From NCBI GenBank assembly GCA_022563485.1, contig JADFNF010000004.1, positions 1-33,140 of the forward strand: a stretch of 33,140 nt of DNA, given 5' to 3'. Each line of letters begins with the position of its first letter. Position 1 is the stretch's first letter. A program made the position numbers and the translations under genes. The notes below the pieces were generated by a model. That model saw only the letters and a list, made by a program, of their open reading frames with translations. It made no database searches and was not told where the DNA came from. Below, piece after piece: positions 1 to 8,728 of this stretch. The DNA comes from Fidelibacterota bacterium (GTDB lineage Bacteria; Fidelibacterota; Marinisomatia; SCGC-AAA003-L08; TS1B11).

Positions 1-1
1 G

Positions 2-538
2 GCCGAAGTGGATGCCCTTATGCGGCTACTGGTCACCAGTATCAGGGGTGAAGTGCGGGAACTGATGGAAAATAACGTGCGCCTCACGGCCATCGGTCAA
101 CTGACCGATTTGCCCTCCATAGCCCAGAGGGAGCTGGATAGCGCCATCGAGCTGACCTCCAGCAACACCGGTTTAAACCTCAATCTGGCCCTGAGTTATG
201 GTGGTCGTCAGGAAATTCTGGAAGGCGTCCGGTGTTTGGTCCGCGAGGGACTGGAGGGTCGGCTGGGACCGGAAGACATAGATGAAGCGGTATTTTCCAA
301 ACACCTGTTCACGGCGAATATGCCCGACCCGGATCTTATAATTCGCACCAGTGGGGAAGCCCGGTTGAGTAATTTTCTCCTTTGGCAATCGGCTTATGCG
401 GAGATGGTCATTGCCCAGGCCATGTGGCCGGCGTTCAGGCGCTCGGAACTTTATGAGGCTATCGAGGTATACCAGCAGCGCGAGCGACGTTTTGGTCTGC
501 TTAGCGAACAGGTAAAATCCACACAGACTATCGGGTAA
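2..538 (+). CDS. uppS: Isoprenyl transferase (undecaprenyl diphosphate synthase), 5' partial
   Basis: This is the C-terminal ~178 residues of a cis-prenyltransferase that condenses isopentenyl diphosphate onto farnesyl diphosphate to make the undecaprenyl carrier for peptidoglycan and LPS sugars. The frame is open to the left edge of the window, and family members are about 240-250 aa, so roughly 70 N-terminal residues, including the catalytic Asp and the P-loop-like region, lie outside. Visible family blocks are NTGLNLNLALSYGGR and, near residue 115, IIRTSGEARLSNFLLWQ, which holds the conserved Arg/Ser/Glu contacts for isopentenyl diphosphate. The protein ends with the usual RERRFG segment. 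The GTG at position 8 lies inside the conserved region and is not a real start. bamA begins 5 nt after the stop, so the two are probably co-transcribed. Confidence 0.95.
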   Translation, partial: AEVDALMRLLVTSIRGEVRELMENNVRLTAIGQLTDLPSIAQRELDSAIELTSSNTGLNLNLALSYGGRQEILEGVRCLVREGLEGRLGPEDIDEAVFSKHLFTANMPDPDLIIRTSGEARLSNFLLWQSAYAEMVIAQAMWPAFRRSELYEAIEVYQQRERRFGLLSEQVKSTQTIG

Positions 539-543
539 GAGCC

Positions 544-2922
544 ATGCGAATCACCAAGTTGATTACCCTCCTTGTTTTTACTGCGGCTGCCTGGGGCCAG
601 GACCTGCCCAGTATTCAGCTGCGGGATGTCATCGTGGAGGGTCATAATCGTTCCTCCGAAGCGGTCATCAGGGCCACAACCCAAATGCATGCCGGCAGCT
701 CGGTGACCGTCATGGATATCCAACGGGGCATCCGTCGTCTCTGGGAGTTGGGATTCTTCGCCGATATCCAGTTCTATCTCGAAGATCGTATCGATGAGGA
801 AGTCACCCTTAGGATCACGGTAAAAGAATACTCGTCCGTGGAAGAAATCGTTTTCGAGGGCAATAAGAAAATTGGTAAAAAGAAGCTGATGGAGATCGTT
901 GAGTTGCGGCCTCCCCAGATCATGTCGGAATATGCCGTATCGGAAGCCGTGCGGGCGATTAAAAAACTCTATCATGAAGACGGGTACCTCAATGTGGAGG
1001 TAACCACGTTTGAAACGCCGGGGAATCATCCTCATGGGCGGGTGCTTCATATTTCTGTCGTGGAGCATAAAAAAGTCCGTATGCGAGGCGTCCGCTTCGT
1101 TGGCAATGAGGAGTTCTCCTCATTCACCCTGCGGCGCAAGATGAAAAATGTCAAGCAATGGCGGTGGTACCTATTCTGGCGATCAGCCTTTGACCGAGAC
1201 AAGTTGGAAGAGGACTTGACGGCGATTGTGACCCATTACCGCAACCACGGCTTTCGTGACGCCCGTATATTGAGTGACACGGTCCAGGTCGCACCAAATG
1301 GAAAAAGGCTGGAGCTGATCATTGAAATCTTCGAGGGGCACCCCTACTACTATCGCGACTTCTCCTGGGAAGGCAATACCCTTCACTCCGATAGAGAGCT
1401 GGCGGCCGCTCTCGGGTTCAAAAAGGGTGACCGGTACCACCAGGAAGCGTTTGAGATGGCCGTGGCCAGACGCGTCCAACCCATCTATATGAACGAAGGA
1501 TACCTCTATTCACGAGTCGAGCCGGTGGAGTATCCGGTTGGGAAGGACTCACTTGATGTGGTCTTTAATATCGTTGAAAACCATAAGGTTGCGGTTAGGT
1601 TTATCAATGTTACCGGCAATGACAAGACGCGGGATTATGTGATCAGGCGTGAGTTACGTATCAATCCGGGAGAGACGTTCAGCTATGCCAAGCTCGAACG
1701 GAGCCAGCGGGATGTCTGGATTCTCAATTTCTTTGAGAACGTGGTCCCTGACGTCCTGCCCGTGGATGAGGATGAAGTGGATCTCAACTTCACAGTGACG
1801 GAAAGATCCACTGACCGGGCAAATTTATCGGTGGGCTACACGGAGCAGTTTGGCATAATTGGTGGGGGCGGTCTGGAGTTCAACAATCTGTTGGGCACCG
1901 GTCAACAGCTCAACCTGAGTTATAGTCGAGGCGCGCAGAGTATCGGAAGTTTTAATGTTGCCAGTCAGGGGGGATCGTTCCAATCAGGTTCAGTGAGCCT
2001 GTTGAATCCCTGGGTATTCAATACGCCAAATCTGGTCGGCATATCAGCCTTTTATACCGAACGAGGCCAGGGTGCCTTGTACCTGCCCCTTGATATCGTC
2101 CAGAGGGGTGGATCGATAAGATGGGGACGCCGGTTCCGCTGGCCCGATTCCTTTTTCCGTGGATCGTGGATCTTTCAGGGGTCGGAAAAGCGCTATTCGG
2201 GTGAGGCCGAGCTCCTGCGTACATACCTCGCCGGTGTCCGCGATGAGGATATTTTCAGTCAGGGTGGCCGTGATTTTGTTACAACGGTGGGGATCTCGTT
2301 TACCCAATCGATCACCCGGGATAGCCGCGACCGGCCGGAATTCCCCACCACCGGTTCCGAGTTCTCATGGGTATCCACCGTTTCGGGTCTGTTCCTCGGC
2401 GGGAATGAGGATTTTCACAAACACGTTTTCACCATGAAGTGGTATGCCCCGATAATAAACAAACTTGTGTTTCATCAGCTCTTCAAGCTGGGGGCCATCA
2501 AGCAGATTCGGAATCCAACGAGCCGGTCCATTCTGCCGCCGGAAGAAAAATTTTACCTGGGCGGCACCGGTATCCCCTTCGGGGAGCTACTCCGGGGGTA
2601 CCCCGACAATACCGTGGGCCCCTATTCTTCACGTCCCCTTGGTGCAACGGTAATGTTGAAGTATTCGGCTGAAATTCGATTTTCCTTGTCACAAAATCCG
2701 ACCATTTATACTTTGGTATTTATGGACATGGGCAACTCATGGGCCGATTTCAGCCAGGTGGATCCCTTCGATCTCAAGCGCTCCCTGGGGGTGGGGGTTC
2801 GGATGTTCATGCCCCTGCTGGGATTGCTGGGTCTGGATGCAGGCTACGGCTTTGACTCGATCCAGGGCGATACTAGTGGTCCCGGTTGGGAAGTCCATTT
2901 CATTTTCGGACGGCCAATCTAA
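544..2922 (+). CDS. bamA: Outer membrane protein assembly factor BamA
   Basis: BamA is the central Omp85 subunit of the machine that folds and inserts beta-barrel proteins into the outer membrane. The 792-aa protein has the normal length. It starts with a signal peptide (about residues 1-19, ending AAWGQ), followed by five POTRA-type repeats up to roughly residue 420 (for example LWELGFFADIQFYLED in the first and ILNFFENVVPDV in the last), then a 16-strand-type barrel. The conserved loop-6 motif appears as LRGYPDN near residue 682, preceded by FYLGG. The ATG at 544 follows uppS closely. The protein ends in ...IFGRPI, so the last residue is not the aromatic usual in the beta-signal. The downstream skp gene supplies a periplasmic chaperone for the same pathway. 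Confidence 0.96.
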   Translation: MRITKLITLLVFTAAAWGQDLPSIQLRDVIVEGHNRSSEAVIRATTQMHAGSSVTVMDIQRGIRRLWELGFFADIQFYLEDRIDEEVTLRITVKEYSSVEEIVFEGNKKIGKKKLMEIVELRPPQIMSEYAVSEAVRAIKKLYHEDGYLNVEVTTFETPGNHPHGRVLHISVVEHKKVRMRGVRFVGNEEFSSFTLRRKMKNVKQWRWYLFWRSAFDRDKLEEDLTAIVTHYRNHGFRDARILSDTVQVAPNGKRLELIIEIFEGHPYYYRDFSWEGNTLHSDRELAAALGFKKGDRYHQEAFEMAVARRVQPIYMNEGYLYSRVEPVEYPVGKDSLDVVFNIVENHKVAVRFINVTGNDKTRDYVIRRELRINPGETFSYAKLERSQRDVWILNFFENVVPDVLPVDEDEVDLNFTVTERSTDRANLSVGYTEQFGIIGGGGLEFNNLLGTGQQLNLSYSRGAQSIGSFNVASQGGSFQSGSVSLLNPWVFNTPNLVGISAFYTERGQGALYLPLDIVQRGGSIRWGRRFRWPDSFFRGSWIFQGSEKRYSGEAELLRTYLAGVRDEDIFSQGGRDFVTTVGISFTQSITRDSRDRPEFPTTGSEFSWVSTVSGLFLGGNEDFHKHVFTMKWYAPIINKLVFHQLFKLGAIKQIRNPTSRSILPPEEKFYLGGTGIPFGELLRGYPDNTVGPYSSRPLGATVMLKYSAEIRFSLSQNPTIYTLVFMDMGNSWADFSQVDPFDLKRSLGVGVRMFMPLLGLLGLDAGYGFDSIQGDTSGPGWEVHFIFGRPI

Positions 2923-2957
2923 AATAGGAAATATTGCAAATCCAAAAAGGGGGAGTG

Positions 2958-3497
2958 GTGAATAACAGAAGAATAATCACGGGTTTGATTGGCGTTGCCG
3001 TGGTGTTACCTGTAGTGTTGTTGGGTCAGCTTAAATTAGGGTATATTGATTCCAACCGCATTATGGAGGAGTTTGAGGAGGTTCGGGACGCTCGAGTGAG
3101 GTTGGAGAAAGAGACGCTACGTCTGCAGGCGGAGTACAATACGCTCATTGGGGGACTCGACAGTCTCCAACGGGAGTTCGAGCGTCAACGTCTTTTGCTC
3201 AGCAATGAGAAAGTTCGTGAGAAGGAATTGGAGATTCAGTCCCGTTACGGCCTCACCCAACAGTTTCAGCAGGCCAAGTTCGGACCAGAGGGAGAACTTT
3301 ACCGGTACCAGGCGCAGCTGATGGCCCCAATCCTGGATAAAATTGATCTCGCAGTGAAGGCTGTAGGGGCGGAGCGGTCTTTTGATTTTATCATGGACGC
3401 TGCGGGAGGAGGGTTGGTTTACGCACTGCCGGCGCATGACCTCACCTCCGCTGTCATTGCCGAATTGCGCCGCTCGATTGCGAATGCGAAACAATAA
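2958..3497 (+). CDS. skp: OmpH/Skp-family periplasmic chaperone
   Basis: This is a Skp-like holdase that keeps unfolded outer-membrane proteins soluble in the periplasm. It has an N-terminal signal peptide (hydrophobic run [19 protein letters not shown]), then [11 protein letters not shown], the typical start of mature OmpH proteins, then a long charged helical stretch consistent with the coiled-coil tentacles, and a C-terminal segment returning to the beta body. I prefer the GTG at 2958 because a purine-rich AAAAGGGGGA box lies just upstream and the encoded peptide begins VNNRRIITG, a clean signal n-region. A TTG at 2934 in the same frame, with AGGAA nearby, is the alternative and would add eight residues. 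The gene lies between bamA and lpxD, the classical arrangement. Confidence 0.9.
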   Translation: MNNRRIITGLIGVAVVLPVVLLGQLKLGYIDSNRIMEEFEEVRDARVRLEKETLRLQAEYNTLIGGLDSLQREFERQRLLLSNEKVREKELEIQSRYGLTQQFQQAKFGPEGELYRYQAQLMAPILDKIDLAVKAVGAERSFDFIMDAAGGGLVYALPAHDLTSAVIAELRRSIANAKQ

Positions 3498-3508
3498 CGC
3501 CCTCTAAT

Positions 3509-4546
3509 TTGACCACTTTAGCCCAGATCGCTCAGGTGATCCACGGTGAGGTGGTTGGAGACGGGTCTGTAGAGATTACACACGGGTGTGAAATCGCCGG
3601 TGGCAGTCCGGGCGGCATTACCTTCCTGGCCAATTCCCGTTACGCTGATTATCTGGCCACGTCGCTTGCTTCAGCTGTCATCCTTGATACCGAGACCGAC
3701 AACCAGGGTAAGTCGGCCATCCGAGTATCCAATCCCTCCAAAGGATTTGCCGATGCCATGGCTTACCTTTATCCCCAGCCGACGCCGCCCCGAGGCATTC
3801 ATCCAACGGCGGTACTGGGCTCGGCGGTAATCATTGGTTCGGAAGTGAGCATTGGGCCCTATGTGGTGATCGATGATGGGGTGACCATCGGCGATGGTTC
3901 GGTTATCGGGGCCCATGTGACGATTGGCCCAGAGACCACGATGGGAAGTCGTGTGCGGCTTCATCCCCAGGTGGTGCTCTACGGCGGAGGCGTACGCTTG
4001 GGTGACGAAGTCGTCATCTATAGCGGCACAGTTATCGGTTCCGATGGATTTGGCTATGTCACGGAAGACGATGTCCACTATAAAATCCCCCACATTGGCC
4101 AGGTTATAATTGGCAACCGGGTGGAAATTGGCGCCAATTGTACGATTGATCGGGGCAGCATCGGTGACACCATCATCGGCGAGGGCACCAAGCTTGATAA
4201 CTTGGTGCACATTGCCCACAATGTGACTCTTGGCCGGGGTTGTCTCCTAGCCGGTGGGGTGGGGGTTGCCGGGTCGGTGGTCATTGGCGACTATGTGACC
4301 CTAGCGGCTCAGGTGGGGGTGGTAGATCACGTGACTCTGGGAGACCGGATCGTGGTGGCGGGCAAATCGGCAGTACGCCAATCCCTTGAGGCGGGGCAAG
4401 TTTATGCCGGCGATCCAGCCGGCTTGCACCCACGTTGGCTGCGGCAAAGGGCGATCATCAAGAAGCTGCCGGAGCTGGTCAGGCGTATCCGTTCGTTGGA
4501 GAGGCTAACGAATCCTGAAAAGCGAGGCAACAGCGGAGGGGGCTGA
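3509..4546 (+). CDS. lpxD: UDP-3-O-acylglucosamine N-acyltransferase LpxD
   Basis: LpxD adds the N-linked hydroxyacyl chain from acyl-ACP to UDP-3-O-acyl-glucosamine, the third step of lipid A synthesis in the cytoplasm. The 345-aa protein has the family layout: an N-terminal uridine-binding domain ([15 protein letters not shown]), then a left-handed beta-helix of hexapeptide repeats ([16 protein letters not shown] and many others) and a short C-terminal helix. The catalytic His lies in NLVHIAHNV, near residue 237. The start is a TTG, giving [10 protein letters not shown], which matches the usual N-terminus; no other in-frame start fits and no Shine-Dalgarno sequence is visible. The gene starts 11 nt after skp and ends 5 nt before lpxC-fabZ. 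Confidence 0.96.
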   Translation: MTTLAQIAQVIHGEVVGDGSVEITHGCEIAGGSPGGITFLANSRYADYLATSLASAVILDTETDNQGKSAIRVSNPSKGFADAMAYLYPQPTPPRGIHPTAVLGSAVIIGSEVSIGPYVVIDDGVTIGDGSVIGAHVTIGPETTMGSRVRLHPQVVLYGGGVRLGDEVVIYSGTVIGSDGFGYVTEDDVHYKIPHIGQVIIGNRVEIGANCTIDRGSIGDTIIGEGTKLDNLVHIAHNVTLGRGCLLAGGVGVAGSVVIGDYVTLAAQVGVVDHVTLGDRIVVAGKSAVRQSLEAGQVYAGDPAGLHPRWLRQRAIIKKLPELVRRIRSLERLTNPEKRGNSGGG

Positions 4547-4551
4547 TCTAC

Positions 4552-5952
4552 ATGGCCGGATTTCAACGAACCATTCAATCGGATATATCGATATCCGGTA
4601 TTGGCCTCCACACGGGCCTGGCCTGCACGGCCACGTTCAAACCGGCGAAGGTGAATTCCGGGATCCGTTTTCTGCGCACGGACCTGGAGGGCGCCAAGCC
4701 CATTCCCGCCGTTATTGATCACGTAGTGGACATCTCCCGCGGTACGACCCTCGCGTTAAACGGCAATGAGGTTCAAACTGTTGAACACATCCTGGCGGCG
4801 GTCAGTGGTCTGGGGATTGACAACCTGATCATCGATCTCACCGCCAAGGAACCGCCCATCATGGATGGGAGTGCCAAGCCGTTCGTGGATGTCCTGCTGG
4901 AGGCCGGTCTGAAGGAGCAAAACGCCAAAAAGGAGGTACTGGTCATCGATCAGCCGGTTTCCTACTCCGATCCGGCCAACCACATCGATATGCATGTGCT
5001 ACCGTCCGATTCCTTCCGTATCACCTTCATGATGGACTATCCCCACCTCAGTCATCTGGGAACCCAGTTTATGTCCGTCTACAGCATGGAGGAGGATTTT
5101 GTCGAGCGCATTGCCCCGGCTCGAACATTTTGCCTCTTAAGTGAGGTCGTACAACTCAAAGAGCAGGGACTGGCCAAGGGTGGATCGATTGACAACGCGG
5201 TGGTCTTTGTGGACCAACCCCTTGATGCCGAGGAAACGGCCCGCCTGAAGAAATTGTTCAACATCGATGGCGAGTTGATGGCTGGAGAAGACGGCATCCT
5301 GAAGGGGCAGCAGCTCCGTTTCAAGAACGAGGCCGTCCGCCATAAAATCACCGATCTCATCGGGGATTTATCGCTTCTGGGTATCCCTATCAAGGGCCAC
5401 GTAGTGGCCACGCGCAGTGGCCATGCTTCCAATGTGGCGCTAGTCAGACGATTGAAGCAGGTGTACGGCAAGCGCATCAAGCAGAAGCAGGTGCAACGCG
5501 CCCGTTCCAAGGTCAAGTTCGATACCCGGGCCATTCTCAGTCTCCTGCCTCACCGGTATCCTCTGTTACTCATCGATCGCGTCTTGGATGTGGAGCCGGC
5601 CAAGTTTGTCAGGGCCCTTAAAAACGTCACGATCAATGAGGAATTTTTTCAGGGCCACTTTCCGGATCAGCCGGTGATGCCGGGGGTGCTGATCCTGGAA
5701 TCCATGGCCCAGGCCGGCGGCTTCCTGCTCCTGAATACGGTGCCCAATCCGGAAACGAAACTGGTTTACTTTTCTGCCGTGAACAAGGCCCGGTTTCGTC
5801 AGGCCGTAACGCCCGGTGACCAGATCATCCTGGAGGTGGAACTGCTGCAGTTGCGCCTGTCCACCTGCAAACTGGGTTGCAAGGCTTTCGTCGATGGCGA
5901 GCTCGTTGCCGAGGCCGAATTGATGGCGACGATCGTTGATCGCGAGGACTAA
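4552..5952 (+). CDS. lpxC-fabZ: Bifunctional UDP-3-O-acyl-GlcNAc deacetylase / (3R)-hydroxyacyl-ACP dehydratase (LpxC-FabZ fusion)
   Basis: This is a two-domain fusion. Residues 1 to about 305 are LpxC, the zinc deacetylase that commits the pathway to lipid A; visible residues are the zinc ligands H79 (TVEHILA), H264 and D268 (RHKITDLIGD) and the catalytic SGH His near 291. Residues from about 322 to 466 are FabZ, the hot-dog dehydratase of fatty acid synthesis; LPHRYPLLLIDRV is followed by the catalytic H369 in FQGHFPDQPVMPG and E383 in LESMAQAGG. A basic linker (RIKQKQVQRARSK) joins them. The fusion is known from Bacteroidetes and relatives and supports an FCB affiliation. A GGAGGGGG box precedes the ATG. 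Confidence 0.97.
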   Translation: MAGFQRTIQSDISISGIGLHTGLACTATFKPAKVNSGIRFLRTDLEGAKPIPAVIDHVVDISRGTTLALNGNEVQTVEHILAAVSGLGIDNLIIDLTAKEPPIMDGSAKPFVDVLLEAGLKEQNAKKEVLVIDQPVSYSDPANHIDMHVLPSDSFRITFMMDYPHLSHLGTQFMSVYSMEEDFVERIAPARTFCLLSEVVQLKEQGLAKGGSIDNAVVFVDQPLDAEETARLKKLFNIDGELMAGEDGILKGQQLRFKNEAVRHKITDLIGDLSLLGIPIKGHVVATRSGHASNVALVRRLKQVYGKRIKQKQVQRARSKVKFDTRAILSLLPHRYPLLLIDRVLDVEPAKFVRALKNVTINEEFFQGHFPDQPVMPGVLILESMAQAGGFLLLNTVPNPETKLVYFSAVNKARFRQAVTPGDQIILEVELLQLRLSTCKLGCKAFVDGELVAEAELMATIVDRED

Positions 5953-5954
5953 AC

Positions 5955-6725
5955 ATTCCCAGCCATATTCACCCCACCGCCATTGTGGACCCACAGGCCC
6001 AACTCGGAGTGGATATCACCATAGATCCCTACGCAATGGTCGGCAGTGGGACCGTCATAGGTGACCGCAGCAGGGTCATGGCCCATGCCCATGTTCTGCC
6101 CGGCACCACCCTGGGAGCCGATTGCCAGGTGTTTCAGGGGGCGGTCATAGGCGGATCTCCCCAGCATATCGATTTTGAAGAGCATGAGACCAAGATCACC
6201 ATCGGTGATGGCACGGTCATTCGAGAATATGTGACGGTGAACCGGGGCATGCGTGAAAGCGGCACGATCATCGGATCCCAGGCCTATCTCATGGCCTATG
6301 TCCACGTGGGGCACGACTGCCGCATCGGCGACCAGGTGATCCTGGCCAATGGTGTACAACTGGGGGGCTTCGTGCAGATCGATGCGTATGCCTCCATCGG
6401 TGGCATGACTCCGGTCCATCAGCAGTGCCACGTGGGCGCCCATGCCTTTGTCGGCGGCGGTTTCCGGGTGGTGCAGGATGTGCCGCCCTATATCCTTGCC
6501 ACGGGCGAGCCCCTCGGCTTTTCCGGCCTCAATGCCATCGGTCTGCGGCGCCGCAACTTACCGCCGGAGGTCCGGGCCCAAATCAAACGAGCCTACCAGC
6601 TGATCTACCGCTCAGACCACACCATTCCTCAGGCGTTGGCCGCCATCAGGCAGGAAATGGCACCGATATCCGAGATACAGACCATCCTCGACTTTATCGA
6701 GAGCAGCACCCGTGGTCTCATCTAG
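5955..6725 (+). CDS. lpxA: Acyl-ACP--UDP-N-acetylglucosamine O-acyltransferase LpxA
   Basis: LpxA transfers the 3-O hydroxyacyl chain to UDP-GlcNAc, the first lipid A step. The protein is a left-handed beta-helix with hexapeptide repeats, the GGSPQ motif, and the catalytic His in YVHVGHDC (residue 120 in the numbering used here; E. coli His125), followed by the C-terminal helical domain with GFSGLNAIGLRRR. The first ordinary start codon is GTG 5985, but the conserved N-terminal coil IHPTAIVD is encoded just before it in the same frame, which is open back to a TGA at 5937. I therefore place the start at ATT 5955, six nt after a GAGGA box that overlaps the end of lpxC-fabZ. GTG 5985 (246 aa) is the conservative alternative. 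The 3' end overlaps the next gene by 14 nt. Confidence 0.93.
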   Translation: MPSHIHPTAIVDPQAQLGVDITIDPYAMVGSGTVIGDRSRVMAHAHVLPGTTLGADCQVFQGAVIGGSPQHIDFEEHETKITIGDGTVIREYVTVNRGMRESGTIIGSQAYLMAYVHVGHDCRIGDQVILANGVQLGGFVQIDAYASIGGMTPVHQQCHVGAHAFVGGGFRVVQDVPPYILATGEPLGFSGLNAIGLRRRNLPPEVRAQIKRAYQLIYRSDHTIPQALAAIRQEMAPISEIQTILDFIESSTRGLI

Positions 6726-7413
6726 ACCTTCCATCACTCTCCTGGTTGTGAGTTGCATCCTTACCGGTGTGACATTATTATCCGCGCAGGCCCATTGGGA
6801 TCAATCAGATTTTGAAAGCTTCGCTCGAGAGGTATCCATTGCTACCGATCCAGCTTCCTTCCCCGGTGCAGAGTTCGCACCCAGTTCGTTCAGCTTGTTC
6901 CCGGCGGTCTACCGGCCCGAAGGCCGGACAAGCCAAGGGGCACTGCTGCCGATCCTTGGCCTGCAGTGGTGGGTATCGCCCAACTTGGCCTTTATGGGAG
7001 CGCTTGGCAGCGGGATAGGGGATGGCCAGGTTGTGCAGTATCAACGCATCGGTTTTGAATTTCTACCTGGTATCATGGGTATTGGCCCCCTGAACCCCGC
7101 AATAGCTTTCGTTCAGGGTCGAATCGATGGTCTGCCGGCCTACACACTGAAGTGGAATGAAATGCGCTGGGGCTACACCGCCCGGTTGGAGCCCTGGCAT
7201 GCTGGTATTGCCGTGTTGTTCGTCTTTCAACACATTTTTCCCAAAGCGGAGGCGTCTGCGCCGGATGTGCCCCGAAAAATTTCATTAACTTCCAGAGCAC
7301 TCGCCCTGATGGCCGGTTATGACCTGGTCCCGGGGTTCAGGTTATCGTTGCGAGCCATCATTGTTAACCCCGATCTTTATTCAGGAGGGGCCCAGTTGAG
7401 TTTGGCCATCTGA
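6712..7413 (+). CDS. Exported protein of unknown function, probably outer-membrane beta-barrel-like
   Basis: I do not recognise this 233-aa protein. It begins with a clear signal peptide (hydrophobic ITLLVVSCILTGVTLLSAQA, cleavage probably after AQA). The mature part is rich in alternating hydrophobic and small residues with many aromatics and glycines (LGLQWWVSPNLAFMGALGSGIGD, split by turns), which suggests a small antiparallel beta-barrel or beta-sandwich in the outer membrane or periplasm. It contains no cysteine after the signal region. The GTG start at 6712 lies inside the end of lpxA and its stop overlaps the dxr ATG (TGATG), so it is translationally embedded in the lipid A/isoprenoid operon. 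It sits where lpxB often follows lpxA but has no resemblance to LpxB. Confidence 0.82.
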   Translation: MVSSRPSITLLVVSCILTGVTLLSAQAHWDQSDFESFAREVSIATDPASFPGAEFAPSSFSLFPAVYRPEGRTSQGALLPILGLQWWVSPNLAFMGALGSGIGDGQVVQYQRIGFEFLPGIMGIGPLNPAIAFVQGRIDGLPAYTLKWNEMRWGYTARLEPWHAGIAVLFVFQHIFPKAEASAPDVPRKISLTSRALALMAGYDLVPGFRLSLRAIIVNPDLYSGGAQLSLAI

Positions 7414-8612
7414 TGAAACGTTTAAGCATACTCGGTTCCACCGGCTCCATAGGCACGCAGGCCCTGGAGGTAGTCACCAGCCTGCCCGGTGAGTTCCAGA
7501 TCGTGAGCCTCACTGCCAGGAAGAATGCCTCGCTGCTGGCTGATCAAGCGGTCGAGTTCCGGGTGTCGGCGGTGGCGATCATCGATGACTCGGCCGCCGC
7601 CGAGGTGCAGGACCGGCTTCACGGAACGGGCATCGAGGTGTTGTCCGGTCGCGACGGGCTCCTTGAAATTGCCGGCCGTGACGACGTGGACCTTTGCTTG
7701 AACGGTCTGGTCGGCGGCGTGGGGATGGCGCCCACCATCGCAGCCCTGGATGGAGGGGTCGATGTGGCCCTGGCAAACAAAGAGAGCATGGTTATGGCTG
7801 GCGCGTACATCACCGAGCTGGCGAAAAAAAAGAAGGCCCGAATCTACCCGGTGGACAGCGAGCATAGCGCCATCTGGCAATGTCTGGTGGGCGAAGACCG
7901 GGCCCAGGTCCGGCGTCTGATCCTCACCGGATCCGGTGGCCCATTTCGTGAATGGCCCAAAGAGCGGTTGGCCCAGGTGACCAAGAGCCAGGCCTTGAAA
8001 CATCCCAACTGGGATATGGGGCCCAAGATCACCATCGATTCGGCCACCATGATGAACAAGGGGCTGGAGGTCATTGAGGCCCGCTGGCTGTTCGACATGG
8101 AGCCCCAACAGGTGGATATTGTCATCCATCCCCAGTCCATCATCCACTCGATGGTGGAGTTCACCGATGGCTCGGTGAAGGCCCAAATGGGGGTCCCGGA
8201 TATGAAAATCCCCATTCAGTATGCCCTTACTTATCCCGATCACCGGTCATCCGAGTGGGACCGCCTGGACCTGACCCAGGTGGGGAACCTGACCTTTGAG
8301 CCGCCCGACCTGGAGAAATTCACCTGTATAGGGCTGGCCTACGAGGCCCTGAAGCGGGGCGGTTCCTCCCCGGCGGTGCTTAATATGGCCAATGACCTGG
8401 CGGTTTACGCTTTCCTGGACGAGCGCATCAAATTTATCGACATCCCCGTGGTGTTGGGCAAGGCCCTGGCTGACCACCCCTTTGTGGCTCACCCGACGTT
8501 GGAGGATATTGAGCAGTTACAGGTCTGGACCGGGCGATATGTCGGAGAGATCATGAAGATTTCGCGAAAGGATCATCTTTCGGAAGAGCCAATCGGATCG
8601 GCGTCAGCCTGA
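7413..8612 (+). CDS. dxr: 1-deoxy-D-xylulose 5-phosphate reductoisomerase
   Basis: Dxr converts DXP to 2-C-methyl-D-erythritol 4-phosphate with NADPH, the committed step of the non-mevalonate isoprenoid pathway that feeds UppS. The 399-aa length is normal. The N-terminal Rossmann motif is LGSTGSIG (residues 7-14); ANKESMVMAG holds the conserved Lys123; the metal site is D148 and E150 in PVDSEHSAIWQ plus E219 in MNKGLEVIEA; LTGSGGPFR and KHPNW are the phosphate-binding and flexible-loop segments. Its ATG overlaps the TGA of the preceding gene by one base, implying coupled translation. About 116 bp separate it from rseP. Confidence 0.97.
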   Translation: MKRLSILGSTGSIGTQALEVVTSLPGEFQIVSLTARKNASLLADQAVEFRVSAVAIIDDSAAAEVQDRLHGTGIEVLSGRDGLLEIAGRDDVDLCLNGLVGGVGMAPTIAALDGGVDVALANKESMVMAGAYITELAKKKKARIYPVDSEHSAIWQCLVGEDRAQVRRLILTGSGGPFREWPKERLAQVTKSQALKHPNWDMGPKITIDSATMMNKGLEVIEARWLFDMEPQQVDIVIHPQSIIHSMVEFTDGSVKAQMGVPDMKIPIQYALTYPDHRSSEWDRLDLTQVGNLTFEPPDLEKFTCIGLAYEALKRGGSSPAVLNMANDLAVYAFLDERIKFIDIPVVLGKALADHPFVAHPTLEDIEQLQVWTGRYVGEIMKISRKDHLSEEPIGSASA

Positions 8613-8619
8613 GTTCTAT

Positions 8620-8635
8620 TCCCGACTGATCGGGA
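8620..8635 (+). other. Small inverted repeat between dxr and rseP
   Basis: TCCCGA and TCGGGA face each other across a 4-nt loop (CTGA), eight bases after the dxr stop. A run of six T residues follows only about 20 nt later, so this is not a convincing intrinsic terminator. It could be a weak attenuator or an mRNA-stabilising hairpin within the operon. Confidence 0.3.
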
Positions 8636-8728
8636 GGGATGGGGAGACGTCACTTTTTTAATTGTCTTTAGGCCAGGGAGTTGATCGTCTGACAACATGA
8701 GATTCATAGGGAAATGAAGGAGTAGTCC

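Noticed and set aside
3671-4219. A 182-codon minus-strand frame opposite lpxD.
   Set aside because: It is produced by the repetitive hexapeptide codon pattern of lpxD read in reverse.
3800-4350. Internal repeats in lpxD (and similar ones in lpxA) as a DNA repeat element.
   Set aside because: They encode the hexapeptide coils of the beta-helix; the repetition is at protein level.
7422-8243. A 273-codon open frame on the minus strand opposite dxr.
   Set aside because: It lies wholly within dxr, whose protein is an unmistakable full-length match; the antisense product is His/Gly/Asp-rich and has no motif or ribosome site.
8620-8660. Hairpin plus later T-run after dxr as an intrinsic terminator.
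   Set aside because: The T-run is about 17 bases beyond the stem, too far for a classical terminator, and rseP continues in the same direction.
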